Below, piece after piece: positions 17,284-25,790 of a stretch of DNA of 64,000 nucleotides. This stretch comes from Bacillota bacterium (GTDB taxonomy: Bacteria; Bacillota; Clostridia; Peptostreptococcales; Anaerovoracaceae). The notes under the pieces are model-generated. The model was not told the DNA's origin and made no database searches. It saw only the letters and a list, made by a program, of their open reading frames with translations. The stretch covers positions 1-64,000 of the forward strand of contig JAFQBD010000012.1 of the NCBI GenBank assembly GCA_017416795.1, written 5' to 3'. Each line of letters starts with the position of its first letter. Within the stretch, counting starts at the first letter, position 1. Position numbers and translations under genes: made by a program.

Positions 17284-18390
17284 ATGAAAATCAGATTATA
17301 CGGAACAGAAGATTATAATACAGGCAAGTGGTCCGGAGGAGAAACTACTGAATTTGCCATCTATCCGGAAAAGGCAAAATATATAGACAGAGACTTTATC
17401 TGGAGACTCAGTTCAGCTACTGTAGATGTGGATGAATCAACATTCACGAAGCTGCCGGAATTTGACCGCATACTTATGGTCCTTGAAGGGGAAGCAGTGC
17501 TGGCTCACGGAAATGAGCGAACTGTAAAACTCACGGCCCTTGAGCAGGACAGCTTCAGCGGTGATGCAGGCACTAAGAGTTTCGGGAAAATCAAGGATTA
17601 CAATCTGATCATGAAAAAAGGCTGCAGCGGCAGTCTTAAAGTCTATGAAGCACAAAGCACAGCGCAGACAGTAGAAAGGGCTGATCAGGGCGAACATACC
17701 CATGCTTCTTACGGATTTTATTGCATAGAAGGATATGTGGTTGTTTCTGCAGCGGGTGAAACGCATATGGTTCCGGCAGGAAAGCAGCTGGTGCTGGATC
17801 TTGATGAAGGGGAGAGTGTTGAACTTTCTGTAATGGGCGAAGGTAAAGCAGTAGTTGCAGAAGTTTTCTACACGAGACTGGCTCATGCAGCAGTAGAAAT
17901 TCCTGAAGAAAAGGCGACTTTTGAAGACTTCAAAACAGCATTCAAATTAGCAAGAGGAAACAGTAAGTGGAAGGCTGCTTTTGAAAAGAATAGAGGCAGT
18001 GACGTGTGGTATGATGAAGCGCTTAAGAGCAAATTATCGTTCCTGAACAGAACATATATAGGGATAATTTTATGGGCGATCATCTGCATGATATTCATAG
18101 TACTGGCAGTAAAGGGCATGTCACATGTTACTGTTATCATAGCTCTTGTAGTATGGACAGTACTGTATGCACTCGTGATATCACCGCTGATCTATATGAT
18201 AGTTTTACCTAAACCTATAAATGCTCATATCAAAAAAGTAGACAGCCTTACCGAATATGAGATGCAGCTGTACCTAAAAGAACAGGGCGAAAATGAAATG
18301 ACAGATAAACTGCTGAAAAAGTATAAATACAGCAGAGGCGGAGGCTGGGATGTAGATGAAGAATCTATCTTCAGCAAATTGAAAAAATAA
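17284..18390 (+). CDS. HutD/Ves-family cupin fused to a two-helix membrane domain
   Basis: Residues 1-200 match the HutD/Ves bicupin family: WSGGETTEFAIYPE, then FIWRLSSATVDVDESTFTKLPEFDRILMV, then a second cupin half with GEHTHASYGFYCIEGYVVV. HutD has been linked to histidine degradation but has no proven reaction. Residues about 255-310 form two transmembrane helices, followed by a charged cytoplasmic tail. The full length of 368 is nearly twice a plain HutD (about 190). The gene sits between YitT and Pr6Pr membrane genes and not in a hut cluster, so a role in histidine use is doubtful. The fusion suggests a membrane-tethered sensor or ligand-binding protein, which is inference. Confidence 0.75.
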   Translation: MKIRLYGTEDYNTGKWSGGETTEFAIYPEKAKYIDRDFIWRLSSATVDVDESTFTKLPEFDRILMVLEGEAVLAHGNERTVKLTALEQDSFSGDAGTKSFGKIKDYNLIMKKGCSGSLKVYEAQSTAQTVERADQGEHTHASYGFYCIEGYVVVSAAGETHMVPAGKQLVLDLDEGESVELSVMGEGKAVVAEVFYTRLAHAAVEIPEEKATFEDFKTAFKLARGNSKWKAAFEKNRGSDVWYDEALKSKLSFLNRTYIGIILWAIICMIFIVLAVKGMSHVTVIIALVVWTVLYALVISPLIYMIVLPKPINAHIKKVDSLTEYEMQLYLKEQGENEMTDKLLKKYKYSRGGGWDVDEESIFSKLKK

Positions 18391-18417
18391 AAGGGGATAC
18401 GGGAGGAAATCAAACTA

Positions 18418-19005
18418 ATGTACATAAGAAACAATACTATAGCAGTAGTTTTCAGGGTGGTATTTTTGATAATATGCGGAGCCGGTCTTGTGATGAAGCT
18501 TCTCTATTCAAGATTCAGCATCGATACGATAATGAGTGATTTCGCATTGATATCAAATGTACTGGCACTTATATATTTCGCATATCTTATAATAGCACGT
18601 CCCGGATATGAGAGAGGCATGCTGCGAGGTGCAGTGACCATCTATATGCTGGTGACGTTCATCGTATACTATTTCATACATTTCGGAGTAGATGCCGATC
18701 CTTTGCAGAACCTTTCGCTGGCGGGGTATCTTCTGTATTTCGCAGCACCATTGATGGCGGTACTGGATTATCTTCTGTTCTGCAGAAAAGGTTGGTTTAC
18801 TTCGTATAGTCCGCTCATATGGACTATATTACCTGTAGTCTTTAATTTAGCGATATTTATCATAAACAGGATCGGCATATATGTTGCCTCGATCCCATAT
18901 TTCAACTTGCTGGGACTCAATATGATAGTCACCTTGTTCGTATTTTTAGGTGTGAGCTATCTGTTGTTCGCGGCAGATAATTTAATGGCCGGAAGGCGCA
19001 GATAA
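18418..19005 (+). CDS. Pr6Pr-family integral membrane protein
   Basis: Membrane protein of 195 residues with about six transmembrane helices. The pattern of an LRGAVTIYMLVTF helix and a PLMAVLDYLLFCRKG segment resembles the Pr6Pr family (related to FAR-17a/AIG1-like proteins). No enzymatic function is established for bacterial members. ATG 18418 follows GGGAGGAAAT. It is 27 nt after the HutD fusion and 13 nt before fbp, in the same operon. Confidence 0.7.
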   Translation: MYIRNNTIAVVFRVVFLIICGAGLVMKLLYSRFSIDTIMSDFALISNVLALIYFAYLIIARPGYERGMLRGAVTIYMLVTFIVYYFIHFGVDADPLQNLSLAGYLLYFAAPLMAVLDYLLFCRKGWFTSYSPLIWTILPVVFNLAIFIINRIGIYVASIPYFNLLGLNMIVTLFVFLGVSYLLFAADNLMAGRRR

Positions 19006-19018
19006 GGAGGAGTATATT

Positions 19019-20965
19019 TTGATCGACAAACATTTATTGAGACATCTGTCAAAGAAGTATCCTGATGTCAAATCAGCGACTGAAGAAATCGTCAATCTGA
19101 GTGCTATTCTTTCATTACCGAAAGGAACAGAGTATTTTCTGAGTGACCTTCATGGTGAGCATGAAGCGTTCATACATATGCTCAAGAGTGCATCCGGTGT
19201 TATAAGAGCTAAGATCGAAGAAATATTCGGACCTGACCTGAACAGGGAAGAAAGAGATGAGCTGGCTGCACTGGTGTACAATGCCGATGCCGAGATCAAG
19301 AGAAGAAAGAAGTCTGAAGCAGACTTTAAAAAATGGTGTAAGATCTCGATCTTGAGACTTATACTGATATGCAAATCAGTTTCAACGAAATATACACGTT
19401 CCAAGGTAAGAAAAAGACTGCCTAAGGAATATGCATATATCATAGACGAACTGCTCCATGCCGATGACGAAGCTAACAAGGGAAACTATTACGGTCAGAT
19501 CATCAACAGCATCGTAGAGTCCGAAATCGCTGAAGACTTCATCATCCAGCTGACTAATGCCATCAGTTCACTGGCTGTTGACAGACTTCATATCATCGGA
19601 GATATGTGGGACAGAGGTGCTCATCCAGATTATATTATGGACTTCCTCATGCAGTATCATGATGTTGATATCCAGTGGGGTAATCACGACATCGTATGGA
19701 TGGGTGCGGCAACAGGGAACTGGGCATGTATCACCAATGTACTAAGAATGAATATCAGCTACAACAATTTCGATATGCTGGAGATCGGTTACGGTATCAA
19801 CTTGAGACCGCTGGCGACAATGGCTTCCGAAGTATATGCTGACGACCCTTGTGAATTCTTCAAACCGAAGCGACTTGATGAAAACAAGTTCGACCCTGTA
19901 GATGACGAACTTGCAGCTAAGATGAACAAGGCTATCGCGATCTGTCAGTTCAAGGTGGAAGGGCAGAGGATAATGGCCCATCCTGAGTATGGTATGGAAA
20001 ACAGATTGCTGCTTGATAAGATCGATTATGAAGCAGGCACTATACAGCTGAGAGACGGTGTGTTCCCTCTGAGAGACACTAATTTCCCAACTATCGACCC
20101 TGCAGATCCGTATAAGCTGACCGAAGAGGAAGAAGCTATGCTGGACGCACTGGAAGCTTCTTTCCATCAGAGTGAAAAGCTTCAGGCTCACATAAAGTTC
20201 CTCTATAGCCACGGTGCCCTTTACAAGGTGATCAACGGCAACTTGATGTATCATGGATGCATACCTATGGATGAAGACGGAAACTTCGAGAAGTGTACTG
20301 TGAACGGCATCACTTTATCAGGCAAGGCATATATGGATTATCTTGATGATCAGGTCAGAAAGGCATACTTCAATCCTGACGAATCTGAAGAGATCGGACG
20401 TTCGGGAGACTTGATGTGGTATCTGTGGCTGGGAAGCAAATCACCGCTCTTCGGTAAAGACCAGATGACTACGCTCGAAAGATGTTTCGTGGCTGATAAG
20501 AAAACACATAAGGAACATACAGTGCCTTATTACAAGCTGATAAACAGAAGAGATATCTGTGAAAAGATACTGGAAGAGTTTGGTCTCGATCCTAAGACTT
20601 CACATATCCTCAACGGACACGTTCCTGTTAAGATCAAGGACGGTGAAAGCCCTGTCAAGGGTGAAGGTAAGCTGTTTGTTATCGACGGAGGTATGTCAAA
20701 AGCTTATCAGAAGCAGACAGGTATCGCAGGATATACATTCATCTTCAATTCCAGATACATGGCGCTTTCCGAACACAAGCCATATAGCCCGCTCCAGGAT
20801 GACGGTACACAAGTGTTCACGACTCCGGCTATCAGAACAGTTAAGACTCTTGAGAAGAGAATGCTGGTGAAAGATACGGATCAGGGTAAAGAACTCATGC
20901 GCGAAGTAGAGGAACTGAAGGCTCTCGTCAAGGCATACAGAACAGGTGAGCTTAAAGAAATGTAA
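19019..20965 (+). CDS. fbp: Fructose-1,6-bisphosphatase class III
   Basis: Gluconeogenic enzyme that hydrolyses fructose-1,6-bisphosphate to fructose-6-phosphate. The 648-residue length and the calcineurin-like metallophosphatase motifs identify class III (Firmicutes type): FLSDLHGEHEAF near residue 41, IIGDMWDRG, WGNHDIVWMG and the late ILNGHVPVK. TTG 19019 is the start, with AAGGAGGAG at 19004-19012. It is the last gene of the run from YgiQ; no clear terminator hairpin was seen in the next 180 nt. Confidence 0.97.
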   Translation: MIDKHLLRHLSKKYPDVKSATEEIVNLSAILSLPKGTEYFLSDLHGEHEAFIHMLKSASGVIRAKIEEIFGPDLNREERDELAALVYNADAEIKRRKKSEADFKKWCKISILRLILICKSVSTKYTRSKVRKRLPKEYAYIIDELLHADDEANKGNYYGQIINSIVESEIAEDFIIQLTNAISSLAVDRLHIIGDMWDRGAHPDYIMDFLMQYHDVDIQWGNHDIVWMGAATGNWACITNVLRMNISYNNFDMLEIGYGINLRPLATMASEVYADDPCEFFKPKRLDENKFDPVDDELAAKMNKAIAICQFKVEGQRIMAHPEYGMENRLLLDKIDYEAGTIQLRDGVFPLRDTNFPTIDPADPYKLTEEEEAMLDALEASFHQSEKLQAHIKFLYSHGALYKVINGNLMYHGCIPMDEDGNFEKCTVNGITLSGKAYMDYLDDQVRKAYFNPDESEEIGRSGDLMWYLWLGSKSPLFGKDQMTTLERCFVADKKTHKEHTVPYYKLINRRDICEKILEEFGLDPKTSHILNGHVPVKIKDGESPVKGEGKLFVIDGGMSKAYQKQTGIAGYTFIFNSRYMALSEHKPYSPLQDDGTQVFTTPAIRTVKTLEKRMLVKDTDQGKELMREVEELKALVKAYRTGELKEM

Positions 20966-21023
20966 GTAACGCAAGATAATTTGAAAAATAAACCAAATAA
21001 TAAAGATATCTTGCAAATATAGC

Positions 21024-21052
21024 TTGCAAATGTATATGAAAAATGTTTTAAT
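21024..21052 (+). promoter_or_regulatory. Possible promoter for acd-etfBA
   Basis: TTGCAA at 21024-21029 and TTTAAT at 21047-21052 have a 17-bp spacer. A second TATAAT at 21083-21088 lies directly after the Rex-like operator. TTGCAAAT occurs twice (21011 and 21024). Either -10 would be covered or blocked by a bound Rex dimer. Confidence 0.45.
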
Positions 21053-21064
21053 AAACATGTATGA

Positions 21065-21082
21065 TTGTTATAAATATAACGA
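21065..21082 (+). promoter_or_regulatory. Probable Rex operator upstream of acd-etfBA
   Basis: TTGTTATAAATATAACGA matches 15 of 18 positions of the Rex pattern TTGTTAANNNNTTAACAA if the four central bases are counted as free, with perfect 6-bp arms GTTATA/TATAAC. Rex senses the NADH/NAD+ ratio and represses butyryl-CoA and other fermentative genes in clostridia. Its place just before a TATAAT fits a repressor site. Confidence 0.6.
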
Positions 21083-21149
21083 TATAATCATAGTTAAAAT
21101 GCGGTGAAAAAAATGATAAATCGTTATTAGTAATTAAGGAGGCTTTTAC

Positions 21150-22292
21150 ATGAACTTTCAACTGACGAAGGAACAAGAATTCGTAAGAAAAATGGTAAGA
21201 GAGTTTGCCGAAACAGAGGTTGAACCTATTGCTGCAGAAATCGACAAGGAACATAGATTCCCTGTAGAAACTGTAGAAAAGATGGCAAAATACGGCCTTT
21301 TAGGCGTACCATTCCCAACTGAGTACGGCGGAGCAGGCGGAGACCACATCTCCTACGCTATCACTGTTGAAGAACTTTCAAGAAAGTGCGCATCAACAGG
21401 CGTTATCTGTTCAGCTCATACTTCACTGTGCTGCTGGCCTATCTTTGCATGGGGTACAGAAGAACAGAAGAGAAAGTACCTGCCTGACCTGCTGGCAGGA
21501 AAGACACTGGGCGCTTTCGGTCTGACTGAACCAAATGCAGGAACTGACGCTTCAGGACAGCAGACAAGAGCAGAAGATAAGGGTGATCACTGGCTGCTGA
21601 ACGGAGCTAAGGTATTCATCACTAACGGCGGATATGCTGACGTTTTCGTAGTAATGGCTATGACTGATAAGTCAAAGGGCAACCACGGAATCAGCTCATT
21701 CATCGTTGAAAAGGGTGATGAAGGCTTCTCAATCGGTAAGACAGAAGATAAGATGGGTATCTGCGCATCTTCAACTACAGAACTGATCTTCCAGAACTGC
21801 AAGATTCCTAAGGACAGACTTCTCGGAGAAGTTGGACAGGGATTCAAGGTTGCTATGTCAACTCTGGACGGCGGAAGAATCGGTATCGCATCACAGGCTC
21901 TCGGTATCGCACAGGGCGCTCTGGATGTAACTCTTGATTATATGAAGGCTAGAAAGCAGTTCGGAAAGAGCCTGTCAAAGTTCCAGGCACTGCAGTTCAC
22001 AGTTGCTGAACTGGCTACAGAAATCGAAGCTGCTAGACTTCTGATCTATAAGGCTGCTGATATGAAGGATAAGCACCTGGCTTATGGACCTGCTGCTGCA
22101 ATGGCTAAGCTGTTTGCTGCTGAAACAGCAATGCACGTAACTACTAAGTGCGTACAGCTCCACGGCGGATACGGTTACACTAAGGATTATCCGGTAGAAA
22201 GAATGATGAGAGACGCTAAGATCACTGAAATCTATGAAGGTACTTCAGAAGTTCAGAAGATGGTTATCGCTGCATCAGTTATCGGTAAATAA
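21150..22292 (+). CDS. Acyl-CoA dehydrogenase (butyryl-CoA dehydrogenase type)
   Basis: FAD enzyme interconverting a short-chain acyl-CoA and its 2-enoyl-CoA, with electrons passing through EtfAB. The 380-residue length is standard. Conserved features include FGLTEPNAGTDASGQQT (flavin/substrate loop), CVQLHGGYGYTKDYPVERMMRD and the C-terminal IYEGTSEVQ, whose Glu is the usual catalytic base. In this setting it most likely reduces crotonyl-CoA or a related enoyl-CoA (for example from amino-acid or carnitine-like substrates); which one is not clear. ATG 21150 follows TAAGGAGG. Genes for etfB and a ferredoxin-fused etfA follow directly. Expression is probably under Rex. Confidence 0.93.
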   Translation: MNFQLTKEQEFVRKMVREFAETEVEPIAAEIDKEHRFPVETVEKMAKYGLLGVPFPTEYGGAGGDHISYAITVEELSRKCASTGVICSAHTSLCCWPIFAWGTEEQKRKYLPDLLAGKTLGAFGLTEPNAGTDASGQQTRAEDKGDHWLLNGAKVFITNGGYADVFVVMAMTDKSKGNHGISSFIVEKGDEGFSIGKTEDKMGICASSTTELIFQNCKIPKDRLLGEVGQGFKVAMSTLDGGRIGIASQALGIAQGALDVTLDYMKARKQFGKSLSKFQALQFTVAELATEIEAARLLIYKAADMKDKHLAYGPAAAMAKLFAAETAMHVTTKCVQLHGGYGYTKDYPVERMMRDAKITEIYEGTSEVQKMVIAASVIGK

Positions 22293-22311
22293 AGATAGGG
22301 AGGAAGAATCA

Positions 22312-23112
22312 ATGGCTTTTAAAGTTTTAGTATGTGCTAAGCAGGTTCCTAATACTAACGAAATCAAGATCAACCCTGAAACTGGTACACTGATCAGAGA
22401 CGGCGTTGAAAGTATTCTGAACCATGACGATGCTAACGCTCTGGAAGAAGCATTAGCATTAAAGGATAAATATGACGATGTAGAAGTTATCGTAGTATCA
22501 ATGGGACCTCCACAGGCAAAAGACATGCTGCTGGAATGCCTGGCTAAGGGTGCTGACGAAGCTATCCTGCTGTCAGACAGAGCAGTAGGCGGATCCGATA
22601 CATGGGCTACATCAAATGCTGTAACTGCAGCAATCAAACATTATGGTGAGTTCGACATGATCTTCGCAGGCAGACAGGCTATCGACGGAGACACTGCACA
22701 GGTTGGACCACAGATCGCTGAAAAGCTCGACCTGCCACAGGTTACATATGTACAGAAGTTCGAAATCAGCGAAGACAGAAAGACTGTAACAGTACAGAGA
22801 CAGCTGGAAGACGGTTACGAAGTAATCGAAGTTCCTGTTCCTTGTATGCTGACAGCAATCAAAGAACTGAACACTCCTAGATACATGTCAATCGGCGGCA
22901 TCTTTGATGCTAAGAACAAGCCTCTCCACGTATGGAGCGCTGCAGACGTAGCAGTAGACCTGAACACAGTAGGTCTGAAGGCTTCTCCTACAAACGTATT
23001 CAGATCATTCACACCAAAGCCAAAAGAACCAGGCGTGAAGATCGAAGGCGATTCAGAAACAGATCTGGCGAAGAATCTGCTGATCAAGCTTAAGGGCAAG
23101 CATGTAATCTAA
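22312..23112 (+). CDS. etfB: Electron transfer flavoprotein subunit beta
   Basis: Beta subunit of the Etf heterodimer, 266 residues. It starts [18 protein letters not shown] and contains [20 protein letters not shown], the nucleotide-binding stretch found in Etfs, including electron-bifurcating ones where this subunit holds the bifurcating FAD and binds NADH. ATG 22312 follows GGGAGGAAG. It lies 19 nt after the acyl-CoA dehydrogenase and 19 nt before etfA. Bifurcating activity is supported by the company it keeps, not proved by the sequence. Confidence 0.95.
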   Translation: MAFKVLVCAKQVPNTNEIKINPETGTLIRDGVESILNHDDANALEEALALKDKYDDVEVIVVSMGPPQAKDMLLECLAKGADEAILLSDRAVGGSDTWATSNAVTAAIKHYGEFDMIFAGRQAIDGDTAQVGPQIAEKLDLPQVTYVQKFEISEDRKTVTVQRQLEDGYEVIEVPVPCMLTAIKELNTPRYMSIGGIFDAKNKPLHVWSAADVAVDLNTVGLKASPTNVFRSFTPKPKEPGVKIEGDSETDLAKNLLIKLKGKHVI

Positions 23113-23131
23113 GAAGGAGGAGGAAATACAA

Positions 23132-24433
23132 ATGGCAATTAAAATCTTAAAAGATAAATGTATCGGATGCGGTATCTGCTTCAAGTCATGTCCTGCAGAT
23201 GCTTTCGAATTCGAAGCATACGATGGAAATAAATTAGGTAAAGTAGCAAAGATCAACGCTAAGTGTACTTTCTGTAACCAGTGTCTGACTGCATGTAAGT
23301 TCGGCGCTATCGAAGAAGAAAAGATCGAAGTTGCAGATGATCTGGACGATTACAAGCACGTTTGGGTTTATGCAGAACAGAGAGACGGTAAGCTGATGAA
23401 CGTTGCTCTGGAACTGATCGGCGAAGGTTACAGACTGGCTAAGGAAATCAGTGAAGATACACAGGTTTGCGCAGTTCTGGTTGGTGACGGAATCGATCAT
23501 CTGGCTGAAGAATGTTTCGCATACGGAGCAGAAAAAGTTTACATGATCCAGGATCCACTGCTGAAGAACTTCACAACAGATGGATACGCTAAGGTTCTGG
23601 TAGACGCTTGCTACGAATACAAACCAGAAATCGTTATCTACGGTGCAACTCACATCGGTAGAGACCTGGCTCCAAGAGTAGCTGCTAGAATGAACACTGG
23701 TCTGACAGCTGACTGTACTAGACTGGACGTTAGAGTTTCAAGCTACATCGAATATGCTGATAAGAACACTACATTAGATACATCCACACTGGATCCTAAC
23801 GATCCATCAACAGGCATCAAGCAGACTAGACCTGCATTCGGTGGTAACCTGATGGCTACTATCATCTGCCCTAGAACTAGACCTCAGATGTCAACAGTAA
23901 GACCTGGCGTTATGCAGAAGAGAGAAAAGGTTGAAGGCGCAACTGGCGAAATCGTTAACGTTAAGCCTGCAATCACTGAAGCTGACATCAGAACTAAGAT
24001 CGTTGAAATCGTTAAGTCCGCTAAGGAACTCGTATCACTGACTGACGCTGATATCATCTGTTCAGGCGGAAGAGGTCTTGGCGATCCTTCAGGATTCGAA
24101 CTGATCAAGGAATTCGCTGACAAGGTTGGCGGAGTTGTTGGTTCATCAAGAGCAGCTGTAGACGCTGGTTGGATCGATCATTCACACCAGGTAGGTCAGA
24201 CAGGTACAACTGTTAAGCCTAAAATCTACTTTGCATGCGGTATCTCAGGCGCTATCCAGCACTTAGCAGGAATGCAGACATCAGACATCATCGTTGCTAT
24301 CAACAAGGATCCTGATGCTCCAATCTTCGAAGTTGCTGACTACGGAATCGTAGGCGACCTGTACAAGGTAATCCCAGAAATCATCGCTGAATGGGATAAC
24401 GCTGAAGCACTGTATGATGCATCAACTAAATAG
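23132..24433 (+). CDS. etfA: Electron transfer flavoprotein subunit alpha with N-terminal 2[4Fe-4S] ferredoxin domain
   Basis: Alpha subunit of Etf, 433 residues against about 320-340 for the usual form. The extra N-terminal 60 residues are a bacterial ferredoxin with two full clusters: Cys10-x2-Cys13-x2-Cys16-x3-Cys20 and Cys45-x2-Cys48-x2-Cys51-x3-Cys55. The C-terminal FAD domain is intact ([30 protein letters not shown]). This architecture is known from the caffeyl-CoA reductase CarE and lactate dehydrogenase LctC of acetogens, where it channels electrons between ferredoxin and the bifurcating flavin. It suggests that the operon couples enoyl-CoA reduction by NADH to ferredoxin reduction. 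Confidence 0.95.
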   Translation: MAIKILKDKCIGCGICFKSCPADAFEFEAYDGNKLGKVAKINAKCTFCNQCLTACKFGAIEEEKIEVADDLDDYKHVWVYAEQRDGKLMNVALELIGEGYRLAKEISEDTQVCAVLVGDGIDHLAEECFAYGAEKVYMIQDPLLKNFTTDGYAKVLVDACYEYKPEIVIYGATHIGRDLAPRVAARMNTGLTADCTRLDVRVSSYIEYADKNTTLDTSTLDPNDPSTGIKQTRPAFGGNLMATIICPRTRPQMSTVRPGVMQKREKVEGATGEIVNVKPAITEADIRTKIVEIVKSAKELVSLTDADIICSGGRGLGDPSGFELIKEFADKVGGVVGSSRAAVDAGWIDHSHQVGQTGTTVKPKIYFACGISGAIQHLAGMQTSDIIVAINKDPDAPIFEVADYGIVGDLYKVIPEIIAEWDNAEALYDASTK

Positions 24434-24507
24434 GGAGACCTAACCAAATTTGCAAAAAAACGCTCTCATTAGAGAGCGTTTTTTAATGCAAATTTTTGGT
24501 AGGTCCC
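24433..24507. repeat. Long nested inverted repeat after etfA
   Basis: The arms about 24433-24454 (AGACCTAACCAAATTTGCA) and 24487-24507 (TGCAAATTTTTGGTAGGTC) are complementary apart from small bulges and enclose the terminator hairpin, giving a potential stem of more than 30 bp. A second hairpin, GTTGC-GGAGC-TTT-GCTCC-GCAAC, lies at 24516-24542. Confidence 0.8.
24461..24484 (+). terminator. Intrinsic terminator after etfA
   Basis: CGCTCTC-ATTA-GAGAGCG stem flanked by A7 on the left and T6 on the right. It is the core of a larger inverted repeat described separately. Confidence 0.95.
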
Positions 24508-24562
24508 CCGTCAGAGTTGCAGGAGCTTTGCTCCGTGGCAACTTACGGCGCAGGAGATGACC

Positions 24563-25141
24563 CTACAGATACTCCTTAACCCTATACCAAGGGAATCCGA
24601 CTACATTGTCGTAGTCGCCTTCAAAGTGGTCGATGTATTTACTGAAAGTTCCCTGTATAGCGTATCCACCAGCCTTGTCATAAGGCTCGGAAGTCTTCAC
24701 ATAGGCGAGAAGCTCTTCTTCGGTATAATCCTTGAAATATACCGATGTCGTATCGCAGAAGCAAATTTTGAGCTTCTTAGAGGTGTCTATAATGGCAACA
24801 CCTGTCATTACCTGATGGTAGTTGTTACGCAGTTTGCTCAGCATACGATAGGCATCGTCCTGATCGACAGGTTTACCCATGATCTCATCACCATACACTA
24901 CGATAGTATCAGCTGCGATTATTACTGCGCCATCGTTGCTGTCAGAGCTTTCATCTGTACTGATCTGTTCTGCGATATAGGCAGCTTTCTTTAGTGCCAT
25001 AGCCATGGCAGCAGATTCACATGACATATTGATGAGTATTTCTTCATCTACATGTGCAGGTATTATTTCCGGTTCGTAACCATTGTTTTTCATCATCTCG
25101 ATTCGTCTCGGGGACGAAGAGGCAAGTATTATTCTTTTCAT
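24563..25141 (-). CDS. maf: Maf family nucleoside-triphosphate pyrophosphatase
   Basis: House-cleaning pyrophosphatase that hydrolyses non-canonical or pyrimidine nucleoside triphosphates, thought to prevent their incorporation and linked to septum inhibition in Bacillus. The 192-residue protein begins with the signature MKRIILASSSPRRIEMMK and contains IIAADTIVV with the metal-binding Asp, then ...YDKAGGYAIQG, all typical. No ribosome-binding site precedes ATG 25141, and a -10 box lies only 6 nt upstream, so translation may be leaderless. Its upstream side abuts an AT-rich island. Confidence 0.94.
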   Translation of the reverse strand: MKRIILASSSPRRIEMMKNNGYEPEIIPAHVDEEILINMSCESAAMAMALKKAAYIAEQISTDESSDSNDGAVIIAADTIVVYGDEIMGKPVDQDDAYRMLSKLRNNYHQVMTGVAIIDTSKKLKICFCDTTSVYFKDYTEEELLAYVKTSEPYDKAGGYAIQGTFSKYIDHFEGDYDNVVGFPWYRVKEYL

Positions 25142-25143
25142 GA

Positions 25144-25695
25144 TTTGAGTATAGCACTAAAGTTGTTTACAAATCAATGTTAATGAAATATGTGTTTTCA
25201 ATAAGTGATGATAACGTAGATTATAACGAAGCTATAGCGGCTAAAGACTATTTTTCGCAATACCATGAAGGGCTAAATAGAAGAGTAGAAGAGCCGATAA
25301 ACAGTAGGTTAAATTATGGATATGCTGTTGTGAGAAGTGCAATTGTCAGAAAACTAGTTGCGACAGGCTTTCATACAGCCTTAGGAATTCATCATGATAA
25401 TCAGTTAAATGCATTTAATTTAGCGGACGATTTAATTGAGCCATACCGCGCTATTGTAGATTTGGTAGTACATGAAAATGTGAGTTCTAGTATTCGATTG
25501 TCAAAAACAGAAAGAAGAGAACTGGCACATGTGTTACATAATGCTTGCAAAGTTGATGAAATGAAAGTAAATGTAATGGCATCCATTGATATTATGGTTG
25601 AGAGTCTAAAAAGAATAATCTTAGATAATTCATCAGAAAAGCTAAAATTACCACTAATTCTCCCTGTAGAGAGTTTGGAGGGAATAACAGAATGA
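25144..25695 (+). pseudogene. cas1: Truncated type II-like cas1 (C-terminal part only)
   Basis: The frame is open from 25144; the first ATG is 25177 (172 residues) and no ribosome-binding site precedes it. The sequence matches the C-terminal alpha-helical domain of type II CRISPR integrase Cas1: NEAIAAKDYF, INSRLNYGYAVVRSAIVRKL, ALGIHHDNQLNAFNLADD and LIEPYRAIVDL. The catalytic/metal residues are kept (Glu18, His72/His73, Asp84 and Asp85, counted from ATG 25177), but the N-terminal beta domain of about 120 residues is absent. The missing 5' end coincides with the maf promoter region. The stop overlaps a cas2-like start by ATGA. It is called a pseudogene because the protein is truncated, lacks a ribosome-binding site and has no cas9, intact cas2 or array nearby. 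Confidence 0.82.
25148..25177 (-). promoter_or_regulatory. Promoter for maf placed for a leaderless transcript
   Basis: Read on the minus strand, TTGATT (25172-25177) and TATACT (25148-25153) have an 18-bp spacer. Only six bases separate the -10 box from the maf ATG, so transcription should start at or next to the A of the start codon. Confidence 0.5.
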
Positions 25696-25760
25696 GACTA
25701 ATCGTTATACTTAGGGAATTACAACCTATACTCTGTTTTGCTTTATGGTATAATATATAA
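25692..25760 (+). pseudogene. 5' stub of cas2
   Basis: ATG 25692 overlaps the cas1 stop by 4 nt, as in intact type II operons, and the first residues MRLIV match the start of type II Cas2 proteins (MRLIV/MRLLV-x-FDLP). After about six codons the similarity ends and the frame stops at 25758-25760 after 22 residues. The rest of cas2 was apparently deleted. The evidence is short, so this depends on the cas1 context. Confidence 0.5.
25746..25754 (+). promoter_or_regulatory. Extended -10 promoter in the island
   Basis: TGGTATAAT ends 36 nt before the ATG at 25791. No good -35 is present. It lies within the cas2 stub, after its homology to Cas2 ends. Confidence 0.5.
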
Positions 25761-25790
25761 AAAGTGTCTTGGCGAGTAGGGGTATATAAT

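Noticed and set aside
24557-24994. A 145-codon open frame on the plus strand opposite maf
   Set aside because: It is fully antisense to maf, whose protein has all family motifs; the frame has no ribosome-binding site and no recognisable sequence.
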